Source: Spirochaetales bacterium (GTDB lineage: Bacteria; Spirochaetota; Spirochaetia; DSM-2461). From it: 64,000 nt of DNA. A model generated the notes under the pieces. The model did no database searches. It worked only from the letters and a program-made list of their open reading frames with translations, and was not told where the DNA came from. The position numbers and the translations under genes were made by a program. Positions 36,691 through 44,236 of this stretch are shown here, in pieces. Numbering within the stretch: the stretch's first letter is position 1; every line of letters starts with the position of its first letter. The stretch spans positions 1-64,000 of the forward strand of contig QKAW01000038.1 in assembly GCA_003247135.1 (NCBI GenBank). Direction: 5' to 3'.

Positions 36691-37718
36691 ATATTTTTTA
36701 TACTATCTCTAATGATTAATTTAGAATTAATGCTTAAAAATTGATAATTATCACTATCTTTGTGTAATCTGTTTTTAAGCATGGATACAGCTTGCATTGC
36801 AAGGTTTTTCATGTCAATTTTCATTGTTGTAATTTGAGGGATGTAGGGCTTATCATAATTTTGCAGGTCACCAACTGCGATTAAAGAGATATCTTCCGGT
36901 ACTTTATACCCAAGTTTATGTAAAGCTTTATGCATTCTTAGGGCTACTTCGTCATCCAGGCAGAAAAAAGCTGTAGGAGAGTTGTCTTTATCCAGCACTA
37001 ACTTTAGTTCTTTAATCTCTGAATCAAAATATTCCATGTCACAACTGATTTTAAACTCGTCCCGAAATGGTATTCTGGCTTCTTCCAGGGCCTTTCTATA
37101 TCCAAAATACCTGTCAGATGAGAGGGTAGGGAGATTTTCTCTAAAATCATCAACAAAATAGATGTTTTTATGACCTTGTTCCAACAGATATTTTGTTCCA
37201 TCGTATGCCCCTCTGAAATCGTCAACACATACTGAAAAATACTTATTTTGATAATTATTGTTTAAAAGTAGGATCACTGGAATATTTTCCTCTTCCAGCT
37301 GAACAAAAAGCTCCTCTATTACAAGCCCTATTGAGAATATAGCACTGCAATTGAAACTGCTAATTTTTGCAAGAACAGTATCCGGGGTCTCGTTTCCTGA
37401 GACTGGAATAATTGCAAGTTTAAGACCCAGATTTTTAAGATCATCCTGTAGTTGATCAATCATCTCTGTTAGAAAAAACCACATAAAAGACTGGCTTTTA
37501 TCTATAGAGAGTAGTAAACCGGCGCTATCGCTTTTCTTCCTTTTTGTGGATTTTTTCTTAATTGAATAGCCTAACTCTTTAGCAGTGGATAAAATATGGT
37601 TTTTTGTTTCATCTGATATACGGCCATTTCCTGTAAAAGCCATAGAAGCAGTTGTTTCTGAAACTCCAGCTTTAAGGGCCACATCTTTTAATCGTACCTG
37701 ATATTTTTTATCTTCCAT
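36687..37718 (-). CDS. LacI-family transcriptional regulator 2
   Basis: A 343-residue LacI-type regulator, the near twin of the one at 29845-30873. Helix-turn-helix VALKAGVSETTASMAF and the effector domain (KYFSVCVDDFRGAYDGTKYL, LPTLSSDRYFGYRKAL) closely match regulator 1, so both may bind the same operator and sense the same or a related sugar. It is the last gene of the minus-strand operon starting at 40145. A duplication bracketing the transporter genes is the simplest history. Confidence 0.93.
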   Translation of the reverse strand: MEDKKYQVRLKDVALKAGVSETTASMAFTGNGRISDETKNHILSTAKELGYSIKKKSTKRKKSDSAGLLLSIDKSQSFMWFFLTEMIDQLQDDLKNLGLKLAIIPVSGNETPDTVLAKISSFNCSAIFSIGLVIEELFVQLEEENIPVILLLNNNYQNKYFSVCVDDFRGAYDGTKYLLEQGHKNIYFVDDFRENLPTLSSDRYFGYRKALEEARIPFRDEFKISCDMEYFDSEIKELKLVLDKDNSPTAFFCLDDEVALRMHKALHKLGYKVPEDISLIAVGDLQNYDKPYIPQITTMKIDMKNLAMQAVSMLKNRLHKDSDNYQFLSINSKLIIRDSIKNI

Positions 37719-37751
37719 AAACTATCCTCTGCTAATTTTCTAGTCTATGGA

Positions 37752-38840
37752 TTATACATTATATATTATCTTAGTTCCACCAGAAGCACTTGATTTATAA
37801 CATGCTTCAGTTACAAGCATTGTTTTATAAGCATCACTTACGCTGTTTACATAATTGTACTCTGGATCCTCTATTTTTTTAAGTAGTCCGCCCATTGTGC
37901 CAATAAAAGCCTCAGGGAACCAACTTCCGACTATTGGTAGCTCTTCCCAAACTCCCTTTTCAAGAGTTATGACTTCCAGCTTATCAGGGCGGCCTTCCGG
38001 GTAGTTTAATACTAGCCCCAGGGTTAGTTTTGCAGCTCCTTTAGTACCTTCAACTTTTAGGTAGCTCTCCTGATATTTTTCGCTGTAATTGTGCCCATGG
38101 TTAGTTGAAATGTTAACTCCAAGATACTCCCCATAGTCTAAAATTATGTTGCTTCGGCTCTGTTTCATATTTGGTGCTTTTGGACTCATTAGAGTTTTAC
38201 AGTAAACTGACTGAGGGTCTCCAAACAGGTAACGTAAGGCATCAATATAGTGTATACTGTGATAATTTATTTCACATCTTTCAACATCATTTAGAAATGA
38301 CCACAAATGCCATGGGTGATCAATTGTAAGTTTCCATGAAGCATCGTATATCTCACCAAGCAAGCCACTATCTATAATGTTTTTTAACTGAATCATGTAG
38401 GGTGCCTGACGAAGCTGAAAATTTACACCGGCTGTTAAATTTTTTCTGGTACAAATTTCAATTATATTCGTGGCTTCCTCTATACTCTCTCCCATTGGTT
38501 TCTGTATTAGAACCCCGGAGTTATCAGGTAATCTTTCCAGAGTTGAGCAAATGTAGCTGGCAGGAAGAGCTATATCAAATACAGCATTTATTCTTATTGC
38601 TTCCTCAATAAATTCATCAAGATTTCCATAAACATTTGGTATGTTAAACTGTTTTGCAAGTTTTTCAGCTTTTTCTACCGTTCTGTTGTATATCCCGTGA
38701 ACTTCAAATCCGGCAATTTTATATGCAGGGAGATGTCCGTCATGAATTATTTCACCAGCACCGATTATCATTATCTTTCTAATTTTACAATTATTCGGCA
38801 TAGCCGGTTTGTAAACAAGTTCATTGAGTGTAACAGCCAT
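37752..38840 (-). CDS. Gfo/Idh/MocA-family oxidoreductase
   Basis: A 362-residue NAD(P)-dependent sugar or inositol-type dehydrogenase. The Rossmann domain opens IMIIGAGEIIHDGHLPAY; the family E-K-P element appears as LIQKPMGESIEEA with Gln-Lys-Pro; the C-terminal alpha/beta domain includes YHSIHYIDALRYLFGDP with paired His. It lies one base from the amidohydrolase gene, in an operon that could oxidise a sugar to a lactone. The Glu-to-Gln change is common in the family. Confidence 0.9.
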   Translation of the reverse strand: MAVTLNELVYKPAMPNNCKIRKIMIIGAGEIIHDGHLPAYKIAGFEVHGIYNRTVEKAEKLAKQFNIPNVYGNLDEFIEEAIRINAVFDIALPASYICSTLERLPDNSGVLIQKPMGESIEEATNIIEICTRKNLTAGVNFQLRQAPYMIQLKNIIDSGLLGEIYDASWKLTIDHPWHLWSFLNDVERCEINYHSIHYIDALRYLFGDPQSVYCKTLMSPKAPNMKQSRSNIILDYGEYLGVNISTNHGHNYSEKYQESYLKVEGTKGAAKLTLGLVLNYPEGRPDKLEVITLEKGVWEELPIVGSWFPEAFIGTMGGLLKKIEDPEYNYVNSVSDAYKTMLVTEACYKSSASGGTKIIYNV

Positions 38841-38841
38841 T

Positions 38842-39705
38842 TTATATCTCCTTTATTCTGTAGATTTTTAAAGCATTCTTATAGAAAAACTTATCCCTAA
38901 ACTCTTCAGGATAATCTTTACAAATCTCAATTAATGCCTCCGTCCAGGTATTAACTTTAAAATCCAGGGTGCAGACGGGGTAATTACTTGCATACATTAC
39001 CCTGTTGTTTTCAAAGCTATTGAAACAGTGAAGTATAAGAGGTTTTATTCTGTCTATATCGCTGCTGCTTAGTCCTGATATTTTACATGTTACATTATTT
39101 AGCTTTCCAAGTTGGGAAATAGAGTCTCTCCAGTTGTTGGCATACTCCTTACTACTCTTCATTTTTAATAAATCTGGTAATCCCATATGGTTTAATATAA
39201 AATCTGTTTCAGGACACATTCTGGCAAGAGTTATTAAATCGGGAAGTTCTTCTGCCCTCATACACACTTCAAACTGTAAATTATATTTTCCCAGAATATT
39301 AATGTTTTTTATGAACTGTTCTTCCAGGCAGGTACCAGGTTTTTCTGTGGGAACATGAAGAATATATCTTACTGAGCTAACAGAATCACTAATGTAAAAC
39401 TCTTTAATTTTTTCTTCAAGTTTTTTGTCAAACATATCAACCCAGATTGCAGCTGATTTTATCAGGTTTCCGGACTCTTCTGCTTGTTCTATAAAATATC
39501 TGTTTTCAGCAACTTTGTGTTGAGGGATAGAGTCAAGTTCCACATGGACAGCTCCAACTATACTGAAATTATTTTGATTAGAAGTGTCATTTATATAGTC
39601 TTTAAGAAGAATTGGTTTGCATAACTGAGCTACACTTTTTACCCACTCTACCTCAAACTGATTAAAATCAAATACATGAAAATGTGCATCAATTACTTTT
39701 TGCAT
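38842..39705 (-). CDS. amidohydrolase-2 family protein, sugar lactonase-like
   Basis: A 287-residue TIM-barrel metal hydrolase. The opening [11 protein letters not shown] gives the first metal His pair, LNHMGLPDL gives a later His, and MYASNYPV near the C-terminus supplies the usual S-N/D-x-P element. This arrangement fits L-fuconolactonase, L-rhamnonolactonase and the related pyrone-dicarboxylate hydrolases. Next to a dehydrogenase and a mutarotase-like gene, sugar-lactone hydrolysis is the best guess. Its start overlaps the MaoC gene by 13 bases. Confidence 0.85.
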   Translation of the reverse strand: MQKVIDAHFHVFDFNQFEVEWVKSVAQLCKPILLKDYINDTSNQNNFSIVGAVHVELDSIPQHKVAENRYFIEQAEESGNLIKSAAIWVDMFDKKLEEKIKEFYISDSVSSVRYILHVPTEKPGTCLEEQFIKNINILGKYNLQFEVCMRAEELPDLITLARMCPETDFILNHMGLPDLLKMKSSKEYANNWRDSISQLGKLNNVTCKISGLSSSDIDRIKPLILHCFNSFENNRVMYASNYPVCTLDFKVNTWTEALIEICKDYPEEFRDKFFYKNALKIYRIKEI

Positions 39706-40145
39706 GGTTTTTTCTCAACTGAGATAATGTGCTCACATACCAGAACTAATTCATCCTTTTGATTAATGATTTCTACTTTTTCTACAATGAATCCTCTATT
39801 TTCTCTTTTGGGATCCTCTTTTTGCTCTTTTATTGTAGTTAAAGTATGTATTGTATCTCCAATAAAAACAGGTCTGATAAATCTCATCCTGTCATATCCA
39901 TAAGAAAAAGCAGCTGGATTAATATCAAGAGCCTGCATTCCCATTCCAACACTGAAAATTAATGTTCCGTGGGCAATTCTTTGTCCAAATTCTGTTTTTT
40001 TGCAAAATTCAGCATCCATATGATGTGGGTAGAAATCTCCTGTTTGTCCTGCATGTATTACAAAGTCTGTTTCTGTAATTGTTCTACCCCCAGAGGATCT
40101 TTGATCTCCAATTTGAAACTCTTCAAAATAAATTGTCTTTTCCAT
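39693..40145 (-). CDS. MaoC-like hot-dog dehydratase
   Basis: A 150-residue MaoC-family hydratase/dehydratase. The motif [21 protein letters not shown] contains the Asp and His of the catalytic pair, and [14 protein letters not shown] follows as usual. The start at 40145 has AAGGAG at good spacing; an in-frame upstream ATG (40205) would overlap the promoter. MaoC enzymes normally act on CoA thioesters or, in some cases, free acids; its role in a sugar-acid pathway would be unusual. First gene of the minus operon. Confidence 0.88.
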   Translation of the reverse strand: MEKTIYFEEFQIGDQRSSGGRTITETDFVIHAGQTGDFYPHHMDAEFCKKTEFGQRIAHGTLIFSVGMGMQALDINPAAFSYGYDRMRFIRPVFIGDTIHTLTTIKEQKEDPKRENRGFIVEKVEIINQKDELVLVCEHIISVEKKPCKK

Positions 40146-40183
40146 ATATGCTCTCCTTATAACTGTAAGTAGTTGATATGATA

Positions 40184-40212
40184 AATATATTCTTGAATTT
40201 ATCATAATGCAA
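40184..40212 (-). promoter_or_regulatory. promoter of the MaoC-to-LacI 2 operon
   Basis: On the minus strand, TTGCAT (40207-40212), a 17-base spacer and TATATT (40184-40189). An inverted repeat begins one base upstream of the -35. Confidence 0.6.
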
Positions 40213-40213
40213 G

Positions 40214-40245
40214 CTAAATTTACCTTATTTGTAAAGTAAATTTAG
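40214..40245. promoter_or_regulatory. 10-bp inverted repeat, candidate operator
   Basis: CTAAATTTAC at 40214-40223 and GTAAATTTAG at 40236-40245 are exact inverted repeats with a 12-base gap. The left arm with its preceding G matches 10 of 12 positions of the palindrome at 36292. T-rich sequence follows on the plus side, so a terminator role cannot be fully excluded. Confidence 0.6.
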
Positions 40246-40359
40246 TTTTTTTATCTTTGATGGTTATTATGGAGATATTTACTTTTTCTGTTTTTTTGTT
40301 GTGGATAAACAAAGAGAGTAGCAATTTAGTCCATTTGTAAATTATAAGCTTAATATTTT

Positions 40360-40416
40360 GTAAATATTTACTTTGTTTATGTAATATTTTTATGGTAAAA
40401 TTGATGGTAAATTTAC
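40360..40416. promoter_or_regulatory. two further GTAAA/TTTAC palindromes
   Basis: GTAAATATTTAC (40360-40371) and GTAAATTTAC (40407-40416) are perfect palindromes in the 398-bp divergent region between the MaoC and URO-D-like genes. They share half-sites with the repeat at 40214-40245. Apart from promoters and these sites I see no gene in this stretch. Confidence 0.5.
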
Positions 40417-40477
40417 TAAATGTAATTTTTTATGATATTTTGTATAATTATTATAGTATTAGTTTAAATTTTTACTG

Positions 40478-40506
40478 TTGCGGTGGTATTTTTCTAGACA
40501 TATAAT
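40478..40506 (+). promoter_or_regulatory. promoter of the URO-D-like gene
   Basis: TTGCGG at 40478-40483, a 17-base spacer and consensus TATAAT at 40501-40506. GAAGAGGG precedes the ATG at 40544. Confidence 0.6.
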
Positions 40507-40543
40507 AATTTCATAAAATAAATATTTTTTTGAAGAGGGTTTA

Positions 40544-41575
40544 ATGAATCATATAGAAAGATTTTATGCAACTATTAACAGGGAAGAAGTAGACAGACCT
40601 GCTTCATGGTTAGGTCTTCCAGTTCCAGATGCCCACCAGGGGTTAACTGAGTATTTTAAAATAAAAAAGATCGAAGAATTAACAAATTCTGTTGATGATG
40701 ATATATATCCTGTTGAGTTACCATACCATTCACCAAAAAGTGATGCAATTTATGCAGCATTTGATTGGGCAAATATTGAAGATAGAGATGAAGTGGACAG
40801 AACTCTAACAGATGCGGGTTTCTTCCAAGATTATGAAGATCCTTCAAAAATTAATGATTTTGATTGGCCAGATCCTAAAAAATATATTGATCCGGCAGAG
40901 TGTTTAAGAGAAGTTGAGGCAGCTCCGGAAGGAAAGGCTGTTGTGGGAATACTTTGGTCATCTCACTTTCAGGATGCATGTGCTGCATTCGGCATGGAAG
41001 AAGCATATATGAAAATGTTAACAAATCCGGAAATGTTCCAGGCTGTTATTGATAGAATCCTTGAATTCTACCTTGAAGCTAATAAAATTTTCTATGAAGC
41101 AACAAAAGGTAAGATACATGGTGTTTTAATTGGAAATGACCTTGGTAGTCAGATAAGTCTTCTAATTTCTCCAGACTTAATTAGACAATATGTACTACCG
41201 GGAACTAGAAAACTTGTTGAGCAGGCTCATAGTTATGGTTTAAAGGTTATCCACCACTCATGCGGTGCTATAAAAGATATTATTGGTGATTTAATTGATG
41301 TTGGTTGTGATGTAATTCATCCAATCCAGGCATTGGCTAAAGGGATGGATCCACAGGATTTAAAAGAAAAATTTGGTGATAAAGTATCTTTTTGCGGAGG
41401 TGTTGATGCCCAGAATCTTTTAGTTAATGGAAAACCAGATGATGTAAAAAATAAGGTTAAGGAGTTAATGGAAATCTTCCCTACAGGTTTAATTATCTCA
41501 CCAAGCCATGAAGCTGTTCTACCGGACATTCCACCAGAAAATATTGAGGCTCTTTTTGAGGGTGTTCATAAGTAA
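40544..41575 (+). CDS. uroporphyrinogen-decarboxylase-fold protein (methyltransferase-like group)
   Basis: A 343-residue URO-D superfamily protein. The C-terminal half has KVIHHSCGAIKDII and VSFCGGVDAQNLL, the H-x-C-G element seen in the MtaA/CmuA methyltransferase branch, where it binds zinc. The N-terminal motif of true haem-pathway HemE (PVWxMRQAG) is absent; instead it begins RPASWLGLPVPDAHQG. With sugar genes around and a promoter rich in shared palindromes, a catabolic role is more likely than haem synthesis. Reaction unknown. Confidence 0.82.
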   Translation: MNHIERFYATINREEVDRPASWLGLPVPDAHQGLTEYFKIKKIEELTNSVDDDIYPVELPYHSPKSDAIYAAFDWANIEDRDEVDRTLTDAGFFQDYEDPSKINDFDWPDPKKYIDPAECLREVEAAPEGKAVVGILWSSHFQDACAAFGMEEAYMKMLTNPEMFQAVIDRILEFYLEANKIFYEATKGKIHGVLIGNDLGSQISLLISPDLIRQYVLPGTRKLVEQAHSYGLKVIHHSCGAIKDIIGDLIDVGCDVIHPIQALAKGMDPQDLKEKFGDKVSFCGGVDAQNLLVNGKPDDVKNKVKELMEIFPTGLIISPSHEAVLPDIPPENIEALFEGVHK

Positions 41576-41603
41576 CTTATATAGTTGATTCTTTCATTTT
41601 TTT

Positions 41604-41630
41604 ACCCACTAGAAATAGTGGGTTTTTTTT
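41604..41630 (+). terminator. intrinsic terminator of the URO-D-like gene
   Basis: ACCCACT and AGTGGGT form a perfect stem with loop AGAAAT, followed by seven T. Confidence 0.88.
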
Positions 41631-41787
41631 GTTTAAATCTGGTAGAAAATTAAGAATTATTATTAACACTGCTCTTTGTTTTAACTCATGTTTTAAGAAT
41701 TACCTTTTTTAGGTAAGATGGATTTTCATGGGCGAATTACTGATTGAAAGTTTAAAAAACTGTGCTGTTTACTACTAACTTGTTAGA

Positions 41788-41892
41788 GGAGCAGACATAA
41801 GATATGTACAGACATTCTCAGGGTATGAACCTATTGAAATAACAGTTGTTTATACACACCTTTTAACTGACAGTATAAAGAAGATATATTAA
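41788..41892 (+). pseudogene. C-terminal remnant of a tyrosine recombinase
   Basis: Translation from 41788 reads GADIRYVQTFSGYEPIEITV and then VYTHLLTDSIKKIY before TAA. This matches the last part of XerC/D- or integron-type integrases (GADIRYIQELLGH, TTEIYTHV), with the LGH His changed to Tyr but the catalytic Tyr of YTH kept. A stop codon lies 12 bases upstream in frame and no start exists. The other sequence between the terminator at 41630 and 42011 shows nothing I can assign. Confidence 0.75.
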
Positions 41893-42011
41893 TCATATCA
41901 TCCAAGGGAAAACCAGACTTTAACTGAGACAGATTCTGATTATTTAAATGAATTATAAGAGCTTGAAAAGATTATATTAAACCTTAAAAAATGAATATAT
42001 ATGATTGAAAA

Positions 42012-42040
42012 TTGACTTAGTATATATCAAGGTATATACT
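42012..42040 (+). promoter_or_regulatory. vapBC promoter with overlapping operator palindrome
   Basis: TTGACT (42012-42017), a 17-base spacer and TATACT (42035-42040). AGTATATA and TATATACT (42019-42026 and 42033-42040) form a perfect inverted repeat over the spacer and -10, the expected place for VapB autorepression. Confidence 0.75.
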
Positions 42041-42058
42041 GAGATTAAGGAGATATAT

Positions 42059-42289
42059 ATGCAAACAGCGAAATTATTTGTCAATGGAAGAAGTCAAGCA
42101 GTAAGACTCCCTAAAGAATATCAGTTTCAGGGAGACGATGTGTTTATTCAAAAACATGGAGATGCAGTTATTCTAATGCCACATGATAAAGCATGGGAAA
42201 CATTCATGCTGGGTTTGAACTCTTTCACTGATGATTTTATGGAAGATGGAAGAGAGCAGGGACAAAATCAAGAGAGAGAATCCTTTTAA
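42059..42289 (+). CDS. vapB: VapB-type antitoxin
   Basis: A 76-residue antitoxin of the VapB/AbrB-fold type. The N-terminal TAKLFVNGRSQAVRLPKEY is the swapped-hairpin DNA-binding motif; the acidic C-terminus (FTDDFMEDGREQGQNQ) should wrap the toxin. The ATG at 42059 has AAGGAGA at good spacing; an in-frame upstream ATG at 42005 lies before the promoter. It shares one base with vapC. Confidence 0.9.
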   Translation: MQTAKLFVNGRSQAVRLPKEYQFQGDDVFIQKHGDAVILMPHDKAWETFMLGLNSFTDDFMEDGREQGQNQERESF

Positions 42290-42690
42290 TGTATTTGCTT
42301 GATACCAATATCTGTATTCATGCCATCAAGAATAAGCCTGTGAGTGTGTTAAAGAAGATCTCAGAAAATTTTAATAACGGGATTTATATTTCCTCTCTTA
42401 CAGTTGCAGAGTTGGAATTTGGTGTTTCTAATAGTCAAAATCCAGAGAAGAATAGAATTTCTTTATTGGAGTTTTTATCAATATTTACGGTATTACCTTT
42501 TGATGAGAAAGATGCAATTCCATATGGTGAGATAAAAACTTTTTTGAGAAAATCAGGGAATATAATTGGTCCAATAGATATGCTTTTGTCAGCTCAGGCT
42601 ATTTCAAATGATTTAATTTTTGTTACCAATAACACGAAAGAGTTTTTCAGAGTCCCTAATATAAAGCTTGAAGACTGGTCTATTATGTAA
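42289..42690 (+). CDS. vapC: VapC-type PIN-domain toxin
   Basis: A 133-residue PIN-domain ribonuclease toxin. The acidic active-site residues are visible: Asp in YLLDTNICIHAIK, Glu in TVAELEFGV, Asp in IGPIDMLLSAQA and the late N-N-T-x-E-F region. VapC enzymes cut initiator tRNA or rRNA to arrest growth. Translation is coupled to vapB. A terminator follows directly. Confidence 0.92.
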   Translation: MYLLDTNICIHAIKNKPVSVLKKISENFNNGIYISSLTVAELEFGVSNSQNPEKNRISLLEFLSIFTVLPFDEKDAIPYGEIKTFLRKSGNIIGPIDMLLSAQAISNDLIFVTNNTKEFFRVPNIKLEDWSIM

Positions 42691-42703
42691 TTATTTTTTA
42701 ATT

Positions 42704-42736
42704 GCTACCACTTTACTAATGTGGTAGTATTTTTTT
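42704..42736 (+). terminator. intrinsic terminator of vapBC
   Basis: CTACCAC (42705-42711) and GTGGTAG (42721-42727) form a perfect stem with a nine-base loop, followed by seven T. Confidence 0.9.
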
Positions 42737-42754
42737 ATCAAAACAGTTTGTAGG

Positions 42755-42967
42755 GGGCATCTTATTTCAGTAGATAGTGGCGATTCATTAACTGATCACA
42801 ATTTAGAGAGCCCGGGCTTATATTACTACAATGCAAGATGGTATGATCCTAACCTAGGTAGATTCATAACAGAAGATCCTATCCGAGCTAACAATAACTG
42901 GTATATCTACGCTTCAAATAATCCAATTTCGCGATTAGATCCAACTGGTTTAGAAGCAGAAAGGTAA
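42755..42967 (+). pseudogene. RHS-repeat core remnant
   Basis: An open frame without a start reads SPGLYYYNARWYDPNLGRFI, then TEDPIRANNNWYIYASNNP and SRLDPTGLEAER before a stop. This is the RHS-associated core that ends the shell of polymorphic RHS toxins. The whole upstream part is gone and a terminator sits where it should continue. It marks a former RHS locus. The sequence from 42968 to 43150 holds only a hairpin. Confidence 0.85.
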
Positions 42968-43095
42968 AGATAATTTAGTTCTTCAAACAACCAAGCTTAA
43001 AAAGTTATGAGTGAAAAATAAAAAAACGATGCCTGTTTCTTTTTCTCAAGATATTGAAGATAATATTCTAATGGAACAAAAATAATTTTTAGATG

Positions 43096-43117
43096 AGTGA
43101 GGATTTTAATCCTCACT
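43096..43117. terminator. strong hairpin before the sigma-factor gene
   Basis: AGTGAGGATT and AATCCTCACT are exact inverted repeats around TT. A weak TATTCTATT tail follows. It may be a terminator for lost upstream genes or part of the leader of the next gene. Confidence 0.45.
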
Positions 43118-43150
43118 TATTCTATTGTATATCTATTTAACAGGTGTATA

Positions 43151-44236
43151 ATGAATAAAAAAAATATATATCGGAAAAGTAATTTAATGAAAACAATTAT
43201 AAATGAACCAAGAGTTTTGGAATTAATAGAGCTTGGAAGAAATAAAAACTTTCTTACATATAAAGAAATCAATAATATGCTACCTCTAGAAATAACTGAT
43301 CCCGAGCTACTAGGTGATGTATTAGAATTAATTAAGAAAAATGGAATAATAATAAAAGATGATGAATTAAAAATAAAGAAAAGAAATACAGAACTGCAGT
43401 TTAAAACTATAGATGAATTATTAGAGATACCACGTCCAGTTATGGATGATAGTAAAGTAGACTTTCGTAACATGAAATTTTTACTTAGATTGGACCCCCA
43501 GGATAGAACTGATAAAATTGTAAATAGAATTATCTTGCAGAATATGAGACTTGTACATTCAAGAGCCTTATATTTTTGGAAGATATATGAGAGTAGAATA
43601 AGACATGTTATGGATGAAGATGACTTAGTTTCTTACGGCATTCTAGGTTTGAGAAAAGCTATCAAAAGATATAATTTTAAGATTTGGAATACGGAATTTT
43701 CTACTTATGCAGTTAATTGGATCGATCAATCAATTAAGAGAAATATCGATGATAACTTATATAGAGTACGTATCCCTATACACTTTCAAGAAAAGATCAG
43801 AGTATTAAATGAATATAGTGATGCTTTTAGTGATGCTGAAAAAGAAAATATTGAAAAAGTTCTATATAAATTTAACCACAATATTTCTTTGGATAGAGAA
43901 AATAATAGTGATGATGAAACTCTACGGTTAATCGATATCATAAAACCAATAGATAATAACTATCGTGAATTTAATCCAGAATATAAAACTATAGTTGAAA
44001 ATTTATTTGATGTGATTATAAATGTTCTAGAAACTTCAGTTAAAAAAAGATATCTGGATGTTTTTGTTCATAGATATGGATTAGTAGATGGTTATATAAA
44101 GTCTTTAGAAGAAACAGGTTTAAAATATGATGTTACAAGAGAAAGGGTTCGTCAGATATGTGAGAAATGTACTAGTAAATTGTTACAATCGAGTAAACTA
44201 ACAGAAATCATAGGAGATCTATATACACATGATTAA
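43151..44236 (+). CDS. sigma-70 family factor leading the helicase/methylase operon
   Basis: A sigma factor of about 361 residues. A region resembling sigma 1.1 (FLTYKEINNMLPLEITDP) is followed by region 2 (EDDLVSYGILGLRKAIKRYN, FSTYAVNWIDQSIKRNI), a segment like region 3 (RVRIPIHFQEKIR, then NISLDRENNSDDE) and region 4 (YDVTRERVRQICEKC). This is an RpoD-like layout without the long spacer, unlike small ECF factors. The start at 43151 has AGGTG upstream. Its end overlaps the RecQ-like gene by eight bases, so it is part of the operon. It may direct RNA polymerase to this or to invader promoters. Confidence 0.88.
   Translation: MNKKNIYRKSNLMKTIINEPRVLELIELGRNKNFLTYKEINNMLPLEITDPELLGDVLELIKKNGIIIKDDELKIKKRNTELQFKTIDELLEIPRPVMDDSKVDFRNMKFLLRLDPQDRTDKIVNRIILQNMRLVHSRALYFWKIYESRIRHVMDEDDLVSYGILGLRKAIKRYNFKIWNTEFSTYAVNWIDQSIKRNIDDNLYRVRIPIHFQEKIRVLNEYSDAFSDAEKENIEKVLYKFNHNISLDRENNSDDETLRLIDIIKPIDNNYREFNPEYKTIVENLFDVIINVLETSVKKRYLDVFVHRYGLVDGYIKSLEETGLKYDVTRERVRQICEKCTSKLLQSSKLTEIIGDLYTHD

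Noticed and set aside
40214-40245. Reading the inverted repeat as a terminator
   Set aside because: It is almost all A/T, lies upstream of two divergent promoters and has no gene ending nearby, so an operator is more likely.
40544-41575. Assignment as haem-pathway HemE
   Set aside because: The N-terminal HemE signature is missing and the H-x-C-G element fits the methyltransferase branch; no haem genes are near.
43029-43085. 18-codon open frame before the sigma-factor gene
   Set aside because: Too short, no ribosome site at proper spacing and no recognisable peptide.
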